Source: Pseudeuparius sepicola
Taxonomy: Eukaryota > Arthropoda > Insecta > Coleoptera > Anthribidae
DNA length: 64,000 nucleotides
Assembly (NCBI GenBank): GCA_963920635.1
Contig: OY987298.1
Location: forward strand, 145,550,257-145,614,256
Direction of reading: 5' to 3'
In this document: positions 33,501 to 46,400 of the stretch, piece by piece
How the letters are laid out: every line of letters starts with the position of its first letter
Position numbering within the stretch: the stretch's first letter is position 1
Notes under the pieces: generated by a model
Seen by the model: the letters and a program-made list of their open reading frames with translations, nothing else
What the model was told of the DNA's origin: nothing
Database searches by the model: none
Translations under genes and position numbers: made by a program

Positions 33501-36500
33501 AATTGTGAATGTCCCCAATTTCGATATGAGCAATTTCTGACAGATTAACTAGTGAACAACAGATTTTCTAGGATTCAGTTGGGCAATCAAGTCGAAGTAG
33601 ATCCCGAAGATATCCACGTTACTTTTGAAGATGTTAAAGGTAACTAAAATGTTATTTATTTTTGTCCGAATAAGAATGCCAATAAACATTGCTGTGAACA
33701 AAACAAAAAATACGGGACTCTTTAATTTTTTTGTGCAGATCACGACCCTGTTTAGTGGGGGAAAGGCCTCGTATATGCGGATTTTTCTTTTGCATCAGAA
33801 CCATATTTTAATATCGAATGTCAGGTATTTAACATAACATATTTTTTGTTTTTTTTTTCTTAATATGAATCTGAAAATCAATCAATACATAATATGGGAT
33901 TTTCAAACCCTCTTAAAGGTGTGGATGAGGCGAAGCAAGAGCTCAAAGACGTGGTGGAGTTCCTCAAGAATCCAGACAAGTTCTCGAATTTGGGCGGCAA
34001 GTTGCCCAAAGGCGTGCTGCTCGTGGGGCCCCCCGGAACCGGCAAGACGTTGCTGGCGAGAGCGGTGGCGGGAGAGGCCGGAGTTCCGTTTTTCCACGCG
34101 GCGGGGCCGGAGTTTGACGAAGTTTTGGTCGGACAGGGCGCGAGGAGAGTTCGAGATTTGTTCAGTAAGTGTACAAGTCTAATAATGGGGAACTTGAACA
34201 ATTTTTTTATTTCTTTAATATATTTGCCTGTCTATAGAAAGAGCACGTACCAAATATCAGCCCTCAAATCGCAATATTTCATTTGCAATAAATAATTAAA
34301 GTTGTGACCACAAGCTATTCATTTGAAACGACATGAAAAGTGCGGGAATGGTCGTGACGTCACACCGCTCGATCGATCGGAAGGCAGTGACAGGAGTGAC
34401 AGCGATCTGATGTAGGTCAAAAATAAGAACCTCCTAAAAGTCCCATAAGAAGTTTTTTTATTATCACTGCATTCTACCTCTTACATTTATCACTAACTAT
34501 AATTTTTAGTAATAATTGGACAATGGTTATTATGAAGATTATTACTCACAATCTACTCCATAGTGTATTTAATTCAAAGTACCTACCTACCTACCTAATG
34601 AACTTGTCAGTAGCAGGAAAATTGTAATACATTGCTCGATGCGTAAGCTCTTTTTAGCCTCGGAGATAGTTTTATGACCCGAGGCAACACAGTAGTTAAA
34701 CAACCTCCTCGGCCAAAAAAGTGCGCTTACGCATCTCGCAATGTAAATAACTATTTAATACAGCACACTCTTAAATAAACAAGGATAGGACGTTCTCGTT
34801 GCTCTTTCTAAACAAAGCGTGCATGGTGTTGTAGTTTTTATACATGTGCCGCCCATATTAGTTTATACATGGTGCTGCCGCCCACTAGAGGCGCCACCAC
34901 CAACGAACTGTTTGACGTCACAACCAAGGAGGGCGCGTTACAAGAATGATGTGAATTGTGCAGTTTTTAATTGCTTACATTTATTACATAAAAATAAAAA
35001 GAGTTTTTTTGTGAACTGTGGTTCATTTAATGGCAATAAAAAATTACGTTTGAAAGAAATATTTTTCAAATTTAATTTTTGTGCAAGTTCCCCATTATAC
35101 ATACACTAACTTCAAGGATTAATGTACTTAATCAGCATACTTTCACCATGCCTGCTTTTAGTACATTAATCCTATTTGAAATTACTGTAAAGCTCTGACA
35201 AAATGATCATATGATCGTAAATTATAAAAGATATAAACGTTGCTCGGTTTGATCTTCGTTAGGAGATATAAGGCTTTTTTCTTGTTTCTTAAACGTGCGA
35301 TAACTTTTTTGTTTGTAATATTTTCGATTTCGGTAAAAACATGATTTGTTTATTTTTTTGGTATAGAGTTCATTGATGTGGAGATATTTTCTTCGGTTAA
35401 AGTTTTTAAAGATTTGGGACATCCTGTGCCAAAAATACTCATCTAAAATGCTTTCAAGTTGAAAACCATTCAATATGGTCAGTAAACAGACTATAGGAAT
35501 TGTTTTATTTTATTTTTTCATAGAGGCAGCAAAAGAACGTTCGCCGTGTGTAATTTTCATCGACGAAATTGATTCAGTCGGTTCAAAACGTACCAATAGT
35601 GTGCTACATCCGTATGCCAACCAGACGATCAACCAATTGTTGAGCGAAATGGATGGATTCCACCAAAACGAGGGAGTTATAGTGTTGGGCGCGACAAATA
35701 GAAGGGACGATTTGGATGGCGCACTTCTTCGGCCAGGCAGATTCGATGTAGAGGTAAAAAAAAGTGCTAGTTTTGTTTAAAAAAAAACTTTTGATTTATC
35801 CTTGAATCCCAGCGAAGACAATCCCATCTATCCCAGTTATTTATATGTAAACTGTGTTCATTTGAAAATTCTCCACCCCAGTATTTTTTACACTGCGAAA
35901 ATGTTCGAAAATTGCCGTGACACGTCAATTTTTGTTCTAAGGAGGACCCTTAGCCATCAATAACCCCAACTTTAAAATCTTAAATACGACCAACCCCCCT
36001 TGTATAAAATTCATTGAATTTTAGGTAAGTTATAGTAGAGCAAATAACAATATTTTATTTATTTTTTTATTATGTGCTAATAAGTTATTATTACTAAAGT
36101 GTATTTAATAATAATAATAAATAATGAAGATGGTATTTTTGCTATAACAGTTAAACATAAGCTTCATAAAAAAATCAGAACTTTTTCATATTTGTTGAAC
36201 CAAAATAAATTATGTATTGTTATTTTGCCCATAACATTCCTAAAATTCAACCGATTTTAAAAACAGGGTATCACTGTATGTCAATTTAAATGGGCTTTAA
36301 ATGATGCATTTCAAGGGTGGTACACTGGTGAGTGGATTTTAGTTTTATTAATCCCAATTTAAAAACACCTTTGACATCACCGACTTGCTAACAGGATGTC
36401 TAACTACATTTGACGTCTAGAAGTAAACCAATTTGACAGATAGTCCATCTGTGATGACCGATTTTAGAACCTATTGCAATAGTAGTTCATTTGTCCCATC

Positions 36501-39326
36501 GTATACTTTCAAAGCACATTTGTCACATACATGACGGTGATTACAAATCAGTGACATCACGGGTGTGTTTAAATAGGCAATGGAGACCCTATTTCATAAA
36601 CAAAATTATAGAAAAACTAATTTTACTTTTGCCTAAATGTTCATTAAGAAAGACATCATCGTTAGTAACCTTATGCCACATTTGTACCAGTCTTGGTTTC
36701 ACACTGAAATCTCATTTTAAACATACTGTATCATCACAACTCTGTGTAATTTTTTAGGTGACAGTTCCAACACCAGACTTCACAGGACGCAAGGAAATCT
36801 TAACTTTGTACCTTAGTAAAATTTTAGCAAAAGACGTGGATTTAGACTTGCTCGCGAGGGGTACTACCGGGTTCACGGGGGCAGATCTGGAAAACATGGT
36901 CAACCAAGCAGCATTAAGGTAAGAACAAGTCCAGTGAGAAATACTTTTAAGTTTTAAAAAGAAAATTTCAAGTTTTTCGATCCTTCTTCGTGAATTTATT
37001 TTCTAGATACTTCAATTTTTTATTTGGGAGTGTTTGTGTTCAAGTTGCTTTTTATTTTTTATTAAAAAGAAGAAATTGTGTGTTAAATGAACACAACAAA
37101 AATTAGGATTAGGATTTCTTTCAGTCAACGAAATTCAACTTTGACATAATATTATTGTATTTTTTAATATTTAGGAAAATAGGGCTACTTCCTCCCGAAC
37201 TACTTTGTTATTTTTGAACCTTTCTTATACACAAAAAAATATTTTCATTTTAAAAGGTGCATTTTTAGTTTGAAAGGATGCAAAAACTTTTGCCAGGAAT
37301 ATATATTTTTTGCCAGTTCAGTTTTATTCTAGGACACTTCAACAGGTGATAGAAAACCATAAAATTTGAATATTTTGTGGTATAACTTTTTACACACAGC
37401 CGCCTCGTTATCCATATACAGGGTGTTTAAATTCCCAAAAAATGTGTACGTTTAATTTTTGTTCAACTCTTAAATGTATTTAAACGGAATTTGGTACACA
37501 GCATGCATTCCAATTCATCAAGTGTCACAAAATATGACAATACCAAGTTCTCCAAATAGCCAGTGGCGGAGATATGGGTATACACTACATTTGTTTTATC
37601 AAGGAAAATATTTATACGGCCCTGTGCAGAATTTTTTTTTTCAGACATAACTTCTGTTATTCTAAGCAAAAACTGTCTCGACATTTTTACATTTTTTTGT
37701 ATCTGCCAGTTTCACGGCAAATTTGAGTTTTCAGACATAACTATTTTTTTAACTGAGATAAATTTTAGTAAGTTCTCGTCAGTACTGGCCAAATTGAGAT
37801 TAAAATGTCTCGTTTTTTAATGAAATAATTTAATTTTGTTTTAAAAAAAAAAGCAATAAATGATAATTAATTTTTCTGTAAAACTGTGGCAGATATAAAA
37901 AAATGTCAAGTCTTTACTTAGGTAGTATAAAAAAGTTTTCAAATTCTGTATTAGTATTTTTATTTTTCTTCATAAAACAAATGTAGTGTATACCCATCTC
38001 CGCCACTGGCTATTTGGGGAACTTGATATCACATTTTATGACACTTGATCACCTGCTGTGTACCAAATTTCGTTTGAATATCTTTAACAGTTGGAAAAAT
38101 TAAAATTAAAAAAAAAATTAAAATTTTTAGGGATTTAAACATCCTGTATGTCGAAAATAAAGCGGAGGTCGATAAAAAGTTACCGGTATAAATGTATTCT
38201 AAAAATGGGAAAAAGTCATTTTAACAGTTTTCAGGGTAACTACCAATTTTGCATAGAAATTGATTTTTTAACATTTGAACAGTCATGCACATGGTCAAAC
38301 ACGTTATTATTGGTAGTTTTTTTTGTATTTTAGAGCGGCTATCGATGGTGCCGACTCCGTAACAATGAAATACCTTGAATCGGCACGTGACAAAGTACTT
38401 ATGGGCCCAGAAAGAAAATCGAGAATTCCCGACGAAGAAGCCAATCTCATTACCGCGTACCACGAAGGGGGACACGCTATCGTAGCATATTACACCAAGG
38501 AGAGCCACCCGCTGCACAAGGTAAGCCAATTTTTTGACATTGACATATTTATTATTGGAAATGTGTGGCATGTTTTCAATCCAACTTGTTTGGTGGTTCC
38601 TTTTGGCGTCACTTTGCGATTATATGCAATGCTGCTATCTTATTGCTAGCAGAAATTGTATTTTGACAGATTTTACAGTAATTATTATTTTTCGAACATT
38701 TAGGTTACAATCATCCCGAGAGGTCCGAGTTTGGGCCACACCGCCTACATACCGGAAAAAGAACGGTACCACATCACGAAATGTCAACTGTTGGCCATGA
38801 TGGACACTATGATGGGCGGCCGGGCGGCCGAGGAGTTAGTTTTTGGACCGGAAAAAATTACTTCAGGTAAAACACAATTTTTTTTTTATTGAAACCTATT
38901 AAAACGTATAATTTTTTTAGGTGCTAGTTCAGATTTACAGCAAGCCACGTCGATCGCAACACATATGGTTAAAGATTGGGGAATGTCAGAAAAAATGGGG
39001 CTGAGGACGATACAAGACAATCCGAAGAGTTTTCATGCCGAATCTTTGGGACCTTCCACAAACGAAATGGTTAGAAAGTTTGTTGCAAATCGTTTTTAGG
39101 TTTCGATATGGGCTCGACTGAGAAGTCCTAATAATTTTCTGTAATTTAGGTCGACAGCGAAATAAAAAGGATCTTAATGGAGAGCTACGAAAGAGCGAAA
39201 CAGATCCTTAAAACACATTCAAAAGAACACAAGGCACTCGCGGAGGCCTTAATGAAATATGAAACGTTGGACGCAGAAGACATCAAAGCCATAATGACTG
39301 AAAAAACGGTTCCAAAACCCTCGTAG
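30522..39326 (+). CDS. YME1L: YME1L, mitochondrial i-AAA ATP-dependent zinc metalloprotease
   Basis: It is an inner-membrane protease that extracts and degrades proteins in the intermembrane space, including regulators of mitochondrial fusion. Exons: 30522-30548, 30599-31359, 33572-33639, 33919-34164, 35524-35753, 36758-36918, 38334-38520, 38704-38866, 38921-39069, 39150-39326. All are GT-AG and in frame, giving 722 aa, the usual family size. The start at 30522 gives MFSLQNQNQ, like other YME1L proteins (MFSL...), spliced over a 50 bp intron; reading through it would hit a stop, and the alternative start is ATG 30578. Seen along the protein: presequence, one membrane helix (about 239-257), Walker A GPPGTGKT (322-329), Walker B CVIFIDE (376-382), the AAA second region of homology ([20 protein letters not shown]), zinc site HEGGH (541-545; most relatives have HEAGH or HESGH) and the third zinc ligand Asp in [10 protein letters not shown] (D619). 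All catalytic residues are present. Confidence 0.96.
31360..33571. other. YME1L intron 2
   Basis: This 2.2 kb AT-rich intron contains no recognised gene. A segment near 32930-33000 and another near 33350-33420 (GTCCTGTTGACCATTCAACTG) belong to a repeat also seen at about 57370-57420 and 58300-58350. Confidence 0.6.
34183..35098. mobile_element. MITE starting 18 bp inside YME1L intron 4
   Basis: TAATGGGGAACTTG (from 34183) is repeated inverted at the right end (CAAGTTCCCCATTA, ending 35098), with further matching bases inside. The element begins only 18 bases after the 5' splice site (34165). It encloses another inverted pair at 34628-34648 and 34725-34745 (GCTTACGCAT core). Confidence 0.8.
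37417..38148. mobile_element. Fold-back MITE in YME1L intron 6
   Basis: The ends are TACAGGGTGTTTAAATTCCC (37417-37436) and its near-complement at 38130-38148. Inside, long arms of about 120 bp are also inverted (about 37475-37600 against 37975-38095; core GCCAGTGGCGGAGAT). Transcripts could form a long hairpin. Confidence 0.85.
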
Positions 39327-40485
39327 TCGAACTCGTGCAACATAACCTTAACTTTCATATTAAATATATTACTATGTTGGCTTTTAAAAGCGGTTTATTA
39401 TATTTTAGGGGCAACATACATCGCTAGTTCTTTTAAAGGTCTTTTTTTTCTTGCCGAAAACGCGAATTGTATATAAAATCGAGCAGGCGGTATCAGACTC
39501 CAAGATAGTTATTGTTTTCAAGATTTTACTTCCGAAAAAAATGGGGTATTGAACTTTAGGTAGGAGAACGTGGATTATGATTTGAATTTGCCACTTTATT
39601 ATACTGTAATATAGAAATTAAATAACAGTTTGGTTTTCTTCTTAACCCACCTAAACAACACAAACTGCCCTTTAGTGTGTTGGTACATTTGAACTACTGA
39701 AAAGTTTTCGGTAATAAGTACTAAAAACTTGTCAGTAGTAATTATTAATTAAATTTAAGTACCATTGCCAAGTAACTTTTGTGTAATTTATTACTCTATG
39801 GTATAATAAATTTTACAAAGCAATCTGCAAAAAGGAAAGTTGGCTATACTGTAGTTTTTCAATTGTTAGCAAATTATTAAGCAAAGTCAATAATTAATGT
39901 GTAAAATACTGAAGAAACAATTAACTACATAAAACTGGATTACCATCTACAATCTAAAGTGTATGTTGGAAAATAATTGAAGCTATATGAAATCATTGGT
40001 GGTACATTTGACCTAGTCGCTCCAGAAAAACTTTGCATAAAAAAATATGTGTTGACAATGCTCACCTGTCAGGTTCATACTTCCTAAAGAAACTAATGAA
40101 ACAAAGTCTTTTACACTGTTTAATTCTCCACATAAAAATGTACAATAACTAATGCAGAAATCTGGCATCCCTCTTGTACTTGCCCAAAATTTCAAACACT
40201 CATCATATAAGAAAGTATCCAATACACAAAACCTTCTATAATCTAGAAGTCTGAAAGTAAAAATTCAGTCACTTGGACCACTGAAAATTACCAAGAAAAC
40301 CTTTCTGTGCAATGTTACAATTTTCGACATCTATATTTAAAACAAAAACAAGCATTCGTAACTTAAAAACCACGAAAATCACCTCCCACATCATCCTCAT
40401 TCTAATAAAACTCCAAACACGTTCGATGGTACGTTTGACCTACTCGCAAATTTTCCCACAAGTTTTTTTACCGACGCCGTCGCAC
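39327..40485. other. Interval between convergent YME1L and Prp39
   Basis: This holds the 3' untranslated regions of both genes. TTTATT on the plus strand near 39391 and 39595 would give AATAAA poly(A) signals for Prp39. The motif GGTACATTTGA(A/C)CTA(C/G)T appears at about 39679, 40001 and 40430. Confidence 0.6.
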
Positions 40486-43400
40486 TTAGTACCCGTAGCC
40501 CCCGCTGTAGCCACCCCACTGGTTGTACCCCCCGTAACTGCCTTGCGGGTACTGCCAGTTCTGGTACTGGTACTGCTGCTCTCCCCCTTGCCCATACTGG
40601 GAGTAATTGTACTGCCCCTGCTGGGAGCCCGAATACGGATACGAAGGTTGTCCCGAGTTGCCATAGTTGTAATTGTACGAGCTTGACGTTGAAGATGGCG
40701 GGGCCGCGCTCTTCTCTTTCTTGCTACTCAATGACGATTCACTGGAAAAAAAAAAGACATTTTTCTACGATTGTGAAAAAAATACTTTGATACTCTATTG
40801 ATTACAAGTTTAATCTAAAGATCTTTTTCTTGTAATTTGAGTATAATCTCTGTTCAACGAATGTTCATACCTATGTCACATCTCCCGAGTAAGACAAGGA
40901 CGGAAGTTGTGATGTATACTCCAGTCTGAATAAAATAGGAAGTAGGTCAGTCTTGCGCAATGCGGCATATAAAGCTTTCTTTCCACGTCGAAATATAACC
41001 CATAACCCGCGATTTCTGATCACTTGCCTCGTTGATATGGCAACCTCGAATTCCAGGTTCTCCTTCTGTCAGCTCTAGCGCCTCTGATTGGCTTAAAGGC
41101 CCAGCGCGCCAAATATCTATTTTTAGAGGTTCCGCAATCCATGGGCGCACCACGTCGCGAATACCTTCTCCCGTGCATACTGAAAACCACGGTTTTGCAT
41201 TACGGCAGGGGGCGAGTGCTGTAGATTGTGCCACCTTATTTCGGAGTGTTTATTGTAATAATTATATGTTAAAAATGCAGGAAACACCTTCATTTAGGCG
41301 ATTTAGGGAATTTTAAACAATATGGGGACGCCCATGGTGGCTTTCATCGAAATAATCACTGCGCATGACTGACCTACTTTCTATTTTATCCAGGCTGAAG
41401 TATAGGTATGAACATTCGTTGAACAGAGTGTAAGTATGAACGTGGTAACTATAGCTCTGTTTGCGTTACATTTTAAGAACCCCAAAACAGTCTCTGACTG
41501 TCATTGGTCTAAAACAGTCCCGGGGATTTTAATTTACCTACCATACCAATGACAGTACGGGAACCGTTTTGGGACAGTTCTTAAAATTGAATGGGAACAG
41601 AGCTTATAGGTACTAGAGATGGGTTGCTAGGAATATTCCCCGGAATTGAAAATAAAACGTTCATTTTAAATGTTTTAATTTTAAATTTTGAACGAAGAAT
41701 TGGGGCCCCACACATTTCAGTAGAAGTACTATACTTTTCATATATCGATATAAAGGAATACAGTTAGGATGAGGAATCATTATTCTGAAATCTCCCAGGT
41801 TTTTTGAAAACTCCCAGGAGTTTTTACAAAGGTCCGGGAGTATTGACAGCTAAATAAAGAAGAATGGGAGTTTTTAAAAATCCCGGGAGTAAACCCATCA
41901 CTAGGTACTTGGTACCATTAAATATTCCTCAAAACATTTTTTGATAGAAATTTTTTACTCTAATGGATTGAAATCTTGTTACGAAAGCATAATTCATAGT
42001 TACCTATGGATGGCATCTGACTTTCTGTAATTAATTTCAGGTGGTCAGTTTACAATTTTAATATTTAATATCAGCAAATGAAGTTACAGCAGATTTATTA
42101 CCCAATAAATCTAAAAAAGTGTATGAAATTTGTTGTAGATGGTTTATAGACTGTTTTTTGGTGGTGCGTTAATTTTTGGGGGAAGTGTATATTATTATTA
42201 TTATTACACTTCCCCCAAAAATTAACGCACCACCAAAAAACAGGCTATAATTGAGACACCCGGTATTTATAAAAAAGAGGTTTCTATGCAAATACAGTTA
42301 GTACACCAACGTTCTGGAAGAGACAACCTATCATTCAAAAAAAAAATTCGTTCAATACGGACTATTGGTTTTGACAAAAATTTACTTTAAACTTTTGGGT
42401 ATTTTTTGGTGGTGCGTTAATTTTTGGGGGAAGTGTATTATGCTAGTTTGAAATTTAACCACTCACCTCTTGGCTTCTTTGATCTTCTTCCCAGTCTCCT
42501 TATTCACCTTTATATACTTCTGGTACTGTTCCTGCGCCTTTTGTACCGCCTGTATATCCTTCCCGAAATCCTCCAAATATTCCAGCTTTCTCTGGGCAAA
42601 CAAAATCTTCTGTTCCATTTCGGTGCCGTCCTTTTCCAAAAACTCGTCCATTATGCCCACCACTTCCGCCTCGGTCACGTCGTCCTTCTGCAGTATCAAA
42701 TCGATCAGTTGCAGGTACAACCTCGGGCTGTTCGGATCTTTCGCGATCGCGTTCCGCAGCACCTCTTGCGCCTTGGCCACGTCCTTCAGGATCCTCAGGC
42801 AGAACCTCGAATGCTTGATCGCTATGTTGCTCGCAATCATCTTGTTCTTCGACGACGTCACGTAATGCTCGAACAGCTGCAGGCACTTTTCGGTGTCGCC
42901 GCGCCGACGCTCCAGGTTGATGCGGCGGTAGGCGATCTGCAGGACGTTCGGCACGGACTTCTCGAGGTTGACCAGAATTTCGGCCGCACGGTTGATGTTG
43001 TCGACGCCCTCCTCGAACATGGCCCACTGCAGGTGCAGGTTGGGCTTTTTCAGGTGGTGGATGGTGCACGCGCGCTCGTAGACGTCGCGGATCTTCGGCA
43101 GCATTTCGGGGTCGTTTAGCGTTTCCAAATAGTGGACAAACTGAAATAGAGTGGGGTAGAGCTTTATTAACTAAAATACAGACAGTAAGACCACATGGCA
43201 AGTCACACGGACAGATAAAAGATTTTCTAACTCTAATAGAATAAGATAGAACCCTTGTTTATGGAATCCCTAGTTAGCCAATGTGTGACAGAGACATGAG
43301 GATACGAGAGCAATATTGGATACAAGCAACAGATGGCGCCAAAAATTAAAGTTGCTCAGTCATTGCCTACTAATTTTCTACTATTGAAATCTACCAAAAA

Positions 43401-46400
43401 ACAGCTGAACAACTTTATTTTGTACAAAATCTGCCCCCTGTATCTACCGTATTTCTGTCATGTCCTTATGTCAGTGTCAAACATTGGCTAACTAGAGTAT
43501 CCATAAACAAGGATAGAACTGTTTTAAAATGCAACACAAAATAAATTAAGGTAAAAAATCATTAACACTATAAAAACAATGTACTAGGATATTTAATATG
43601 ACCTAAGTCATAGTTTTCTCAAACATAAAATTTGGTTAAGTACATGGGCAACACCGTTCAACAAATTATGAAATTATTATAGATGGCTGGAGCATTTTGA
43701 GCATTTATGAGCAAGACATTTTTAAAAGTGTCTTGCCATTTTTGGTCACTGTCCGGCAGTTTTGGAACATTTATGATCATTTATATAAATGTCATCAGTT
43801 AGAGAATTAAGGCGGAACTCGCAGTTTAATAAAGTAGCAATCCTTTGGACCCGTGTTTTTCCCTTATTTTCCAACCGATTTTGATGATTTTTTTTTTCAT
43901 TGTGTTCAGAAAAGTAATAGCAAGAGATTGATGGTTTTACTTTTTTTATATTCTTATTTATTTATTCAAAAATCGCATTTCTAGGCCGAAAATCAAAATT
44001 CTAAAACCATCAATCGATCAGTAGAGAACGTTTCTAACCACTTTCCTTTTTTTAAATCGGCAAAAAAGTGAAAAATGACAGTAAAAAATGGGATTTAGTG
44101 GCATTTTGTTTCCTTTTCTTCGGCTGGCTAAATAAATAAGAATATCAAAAAAGTAAAACCACCAATCTCTTGCTATTACTTTTCTGAACACAATGAAAAA
44201 AAAATCATCAAAATCGGTTGGAAAAAAACGGGTCCAAAGGAATGCTACTTTAGTACACTGCGTATGTCTGCGAGTTCCGCCTTAATGAGAATATCTGGTC
44301 ACTTGTGAGCATTTATGGTCATTTATGAGCATTTATGGTCATTTATGAAAAATATCCCCCCATTTCTAACCTATAAAACTACAAAACTGTTTCTAATTCT
44401 AACCTAGAATATTGCGAAGTGTGTACCTACTTTGAAAATGGTTAAACAAATTTCAATAGTATGGAATTACTTCAAGAAAAGTGACCAAAAATTAAAATAT
44501 GCTATTTGTGAATTTTGTAAAGCTGAATATTTTGCCCATGCAGGAAAAATGAGAAAACATTTAATTTAATGTTCAAAGGCTCCAGTACAGATAAAGAAGT
44601 TATTTAGATTTATTAGTAAAAAAATGTAAAAAGTATTTCTAACTAACCTACATCCTGTACCTACGCGTTAGGTCTTCTAAACCTGTGTTCAGTCTAACTA
44701 GAAACATTTCTTTTAAATTTTACATGTTTTGTTTTTTTTTAATTTTTGTTTTACTTTATACTCTTTTAATCAAAAGTCATATATATGGGGTCTTGTTTTA
44801 AAGGTCTTTTCACAAGCAATCAAATGGCACCATTATGCTCGAGGCCTCGACGGACATTTTTAAAAGTGTCCTGCTCAAAATCATAAATGCTCGGACATTT
44901 GCCATCTATAGAAATTATTATAATTTTTTTAATGATAATGTAGGAATATTAGAGAACTATTGAAAACAACTTGGATTTAAACATGAATCTGAGTTAAAAA
45001 CAATGTGACTAAACACTTCCAAAGAAAAAAATTCTTTTTCAAATTTCGTATTTGCAAATAGTTATTAATTACAAAAAACTTTTCGTATCTTTAAAAAGAT
45101 ATTACTCAAGGAAATTTAAAAAAATAACATTGACAACTAAAACATCTATCCTACACAACTTTTATCGGGGTCAAGAATAAAATTTTCTGACAAATAAAAC
45201 GATTCCTATATGTTCCCAACTTTTTGGGACACACTGTATATGCATTGGTGTGAACTTATGAAGAATAAATTCAATATTAATATCGTCAATTTACATCTTC
45301 TAAACAAATAGTATCGATAAAGATAAAGGTCAATTATTCTGGAAAAATATGAATGGGCATCACCCTGTACAACAAATTGCACAAAAATGCCACTACACTA
45401 TGCCTTCACACTACTCAAAAATGTGCAAAATTTCAACTCTATACCTCACCTGCTTCAAAAGATATCTACAATTTAAAAAAATAATAATGGTACGTTTGAA
45501 CTACTCATGTATGTTTAAGATTTTTTTTTCAGTTTTCTTGAACGGTATTTATCTATATATTTTTTACCCCAATTCACTACATTTATTTCTTGCTTTCATA
45601 CTTACTCTGAGCCAAAATTCCTCATACAATGCACAGGCAATAAGGCATCGTTCAAACAGCACAATTATCCGCACTTTGTCGGCCTGTTCGATTTCAAAAT
45701 CCAAATAGTCATGCCAGTTTTTCAGTTGGCATCTTTCCAGGGGTTTCACGTGGAAGTACGGTCTTTTGATCTGTCGGAAACAAAGAGATTTTAGAAAATA
45801 TAGTTGACGAAAATTACCGAAGAAAATTGTCGAAAAATTTAATGCTATTCAGATGGCCCTTGCGTTGTCCGCAGTTGTAAAAAAAATCAGAGACGTTCAG
45901 CTAACACAAAGCTTGAACGTCCGATTGTGCAAAATCATCATAAAAAATATTTTTAGGAAATTTCGCAACAAACTGGAACATATTTCTTAACTACTCCTGG
46001 AAACATCACTTACCCCTTCCTCATAGTTCCATCTAGTCGTAACAGCATTGACAGTATTCTTGTGGATCTTCCTTCTTATCGAGACGATCCTCTCTCTGAT
46101 ACATTTCGTTTCTTCATCTGAACTAATAAGTTTAGAGTCTTCGTCGCCTGGAGGGGCATCGGCATTCTCGGAAGGATTTTCCGATGAGGTTACGTCGTGC
46201 TTTAGCATGTGGCGCACTTCTTTGCGGAGGGCGAGGAATTCATCGACCTCGACTACTTTGTTTGGGGGGTTTGAGGCAATATGTTCTTGAAAACTGCAAA
46301 AAGGGTACTTAATTACACAAATATCAGTACTATATAAAAAAGGTAATATCTTCAATTTTTTTATAAGTCAGATTGCTATCGTGTATTTGGAAATGAAAGG

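Noticed and set aside
40947..41316. 94-95 codon ORFs on both strands near 41.0-41.3 kb
   Set aside because: They lie inside the fold-back MITE 40848-41428. The opposing frames are a result of its less AT-rich interior.
42424..43201. Long plus- and minus-frame ORFs over the Prp39 exon at 42467-43140
   Set aside because: They are antisense or shifted readings of a GC-rich exon. The HAT-repeat frame is the one that splices correctly to its neighbours.
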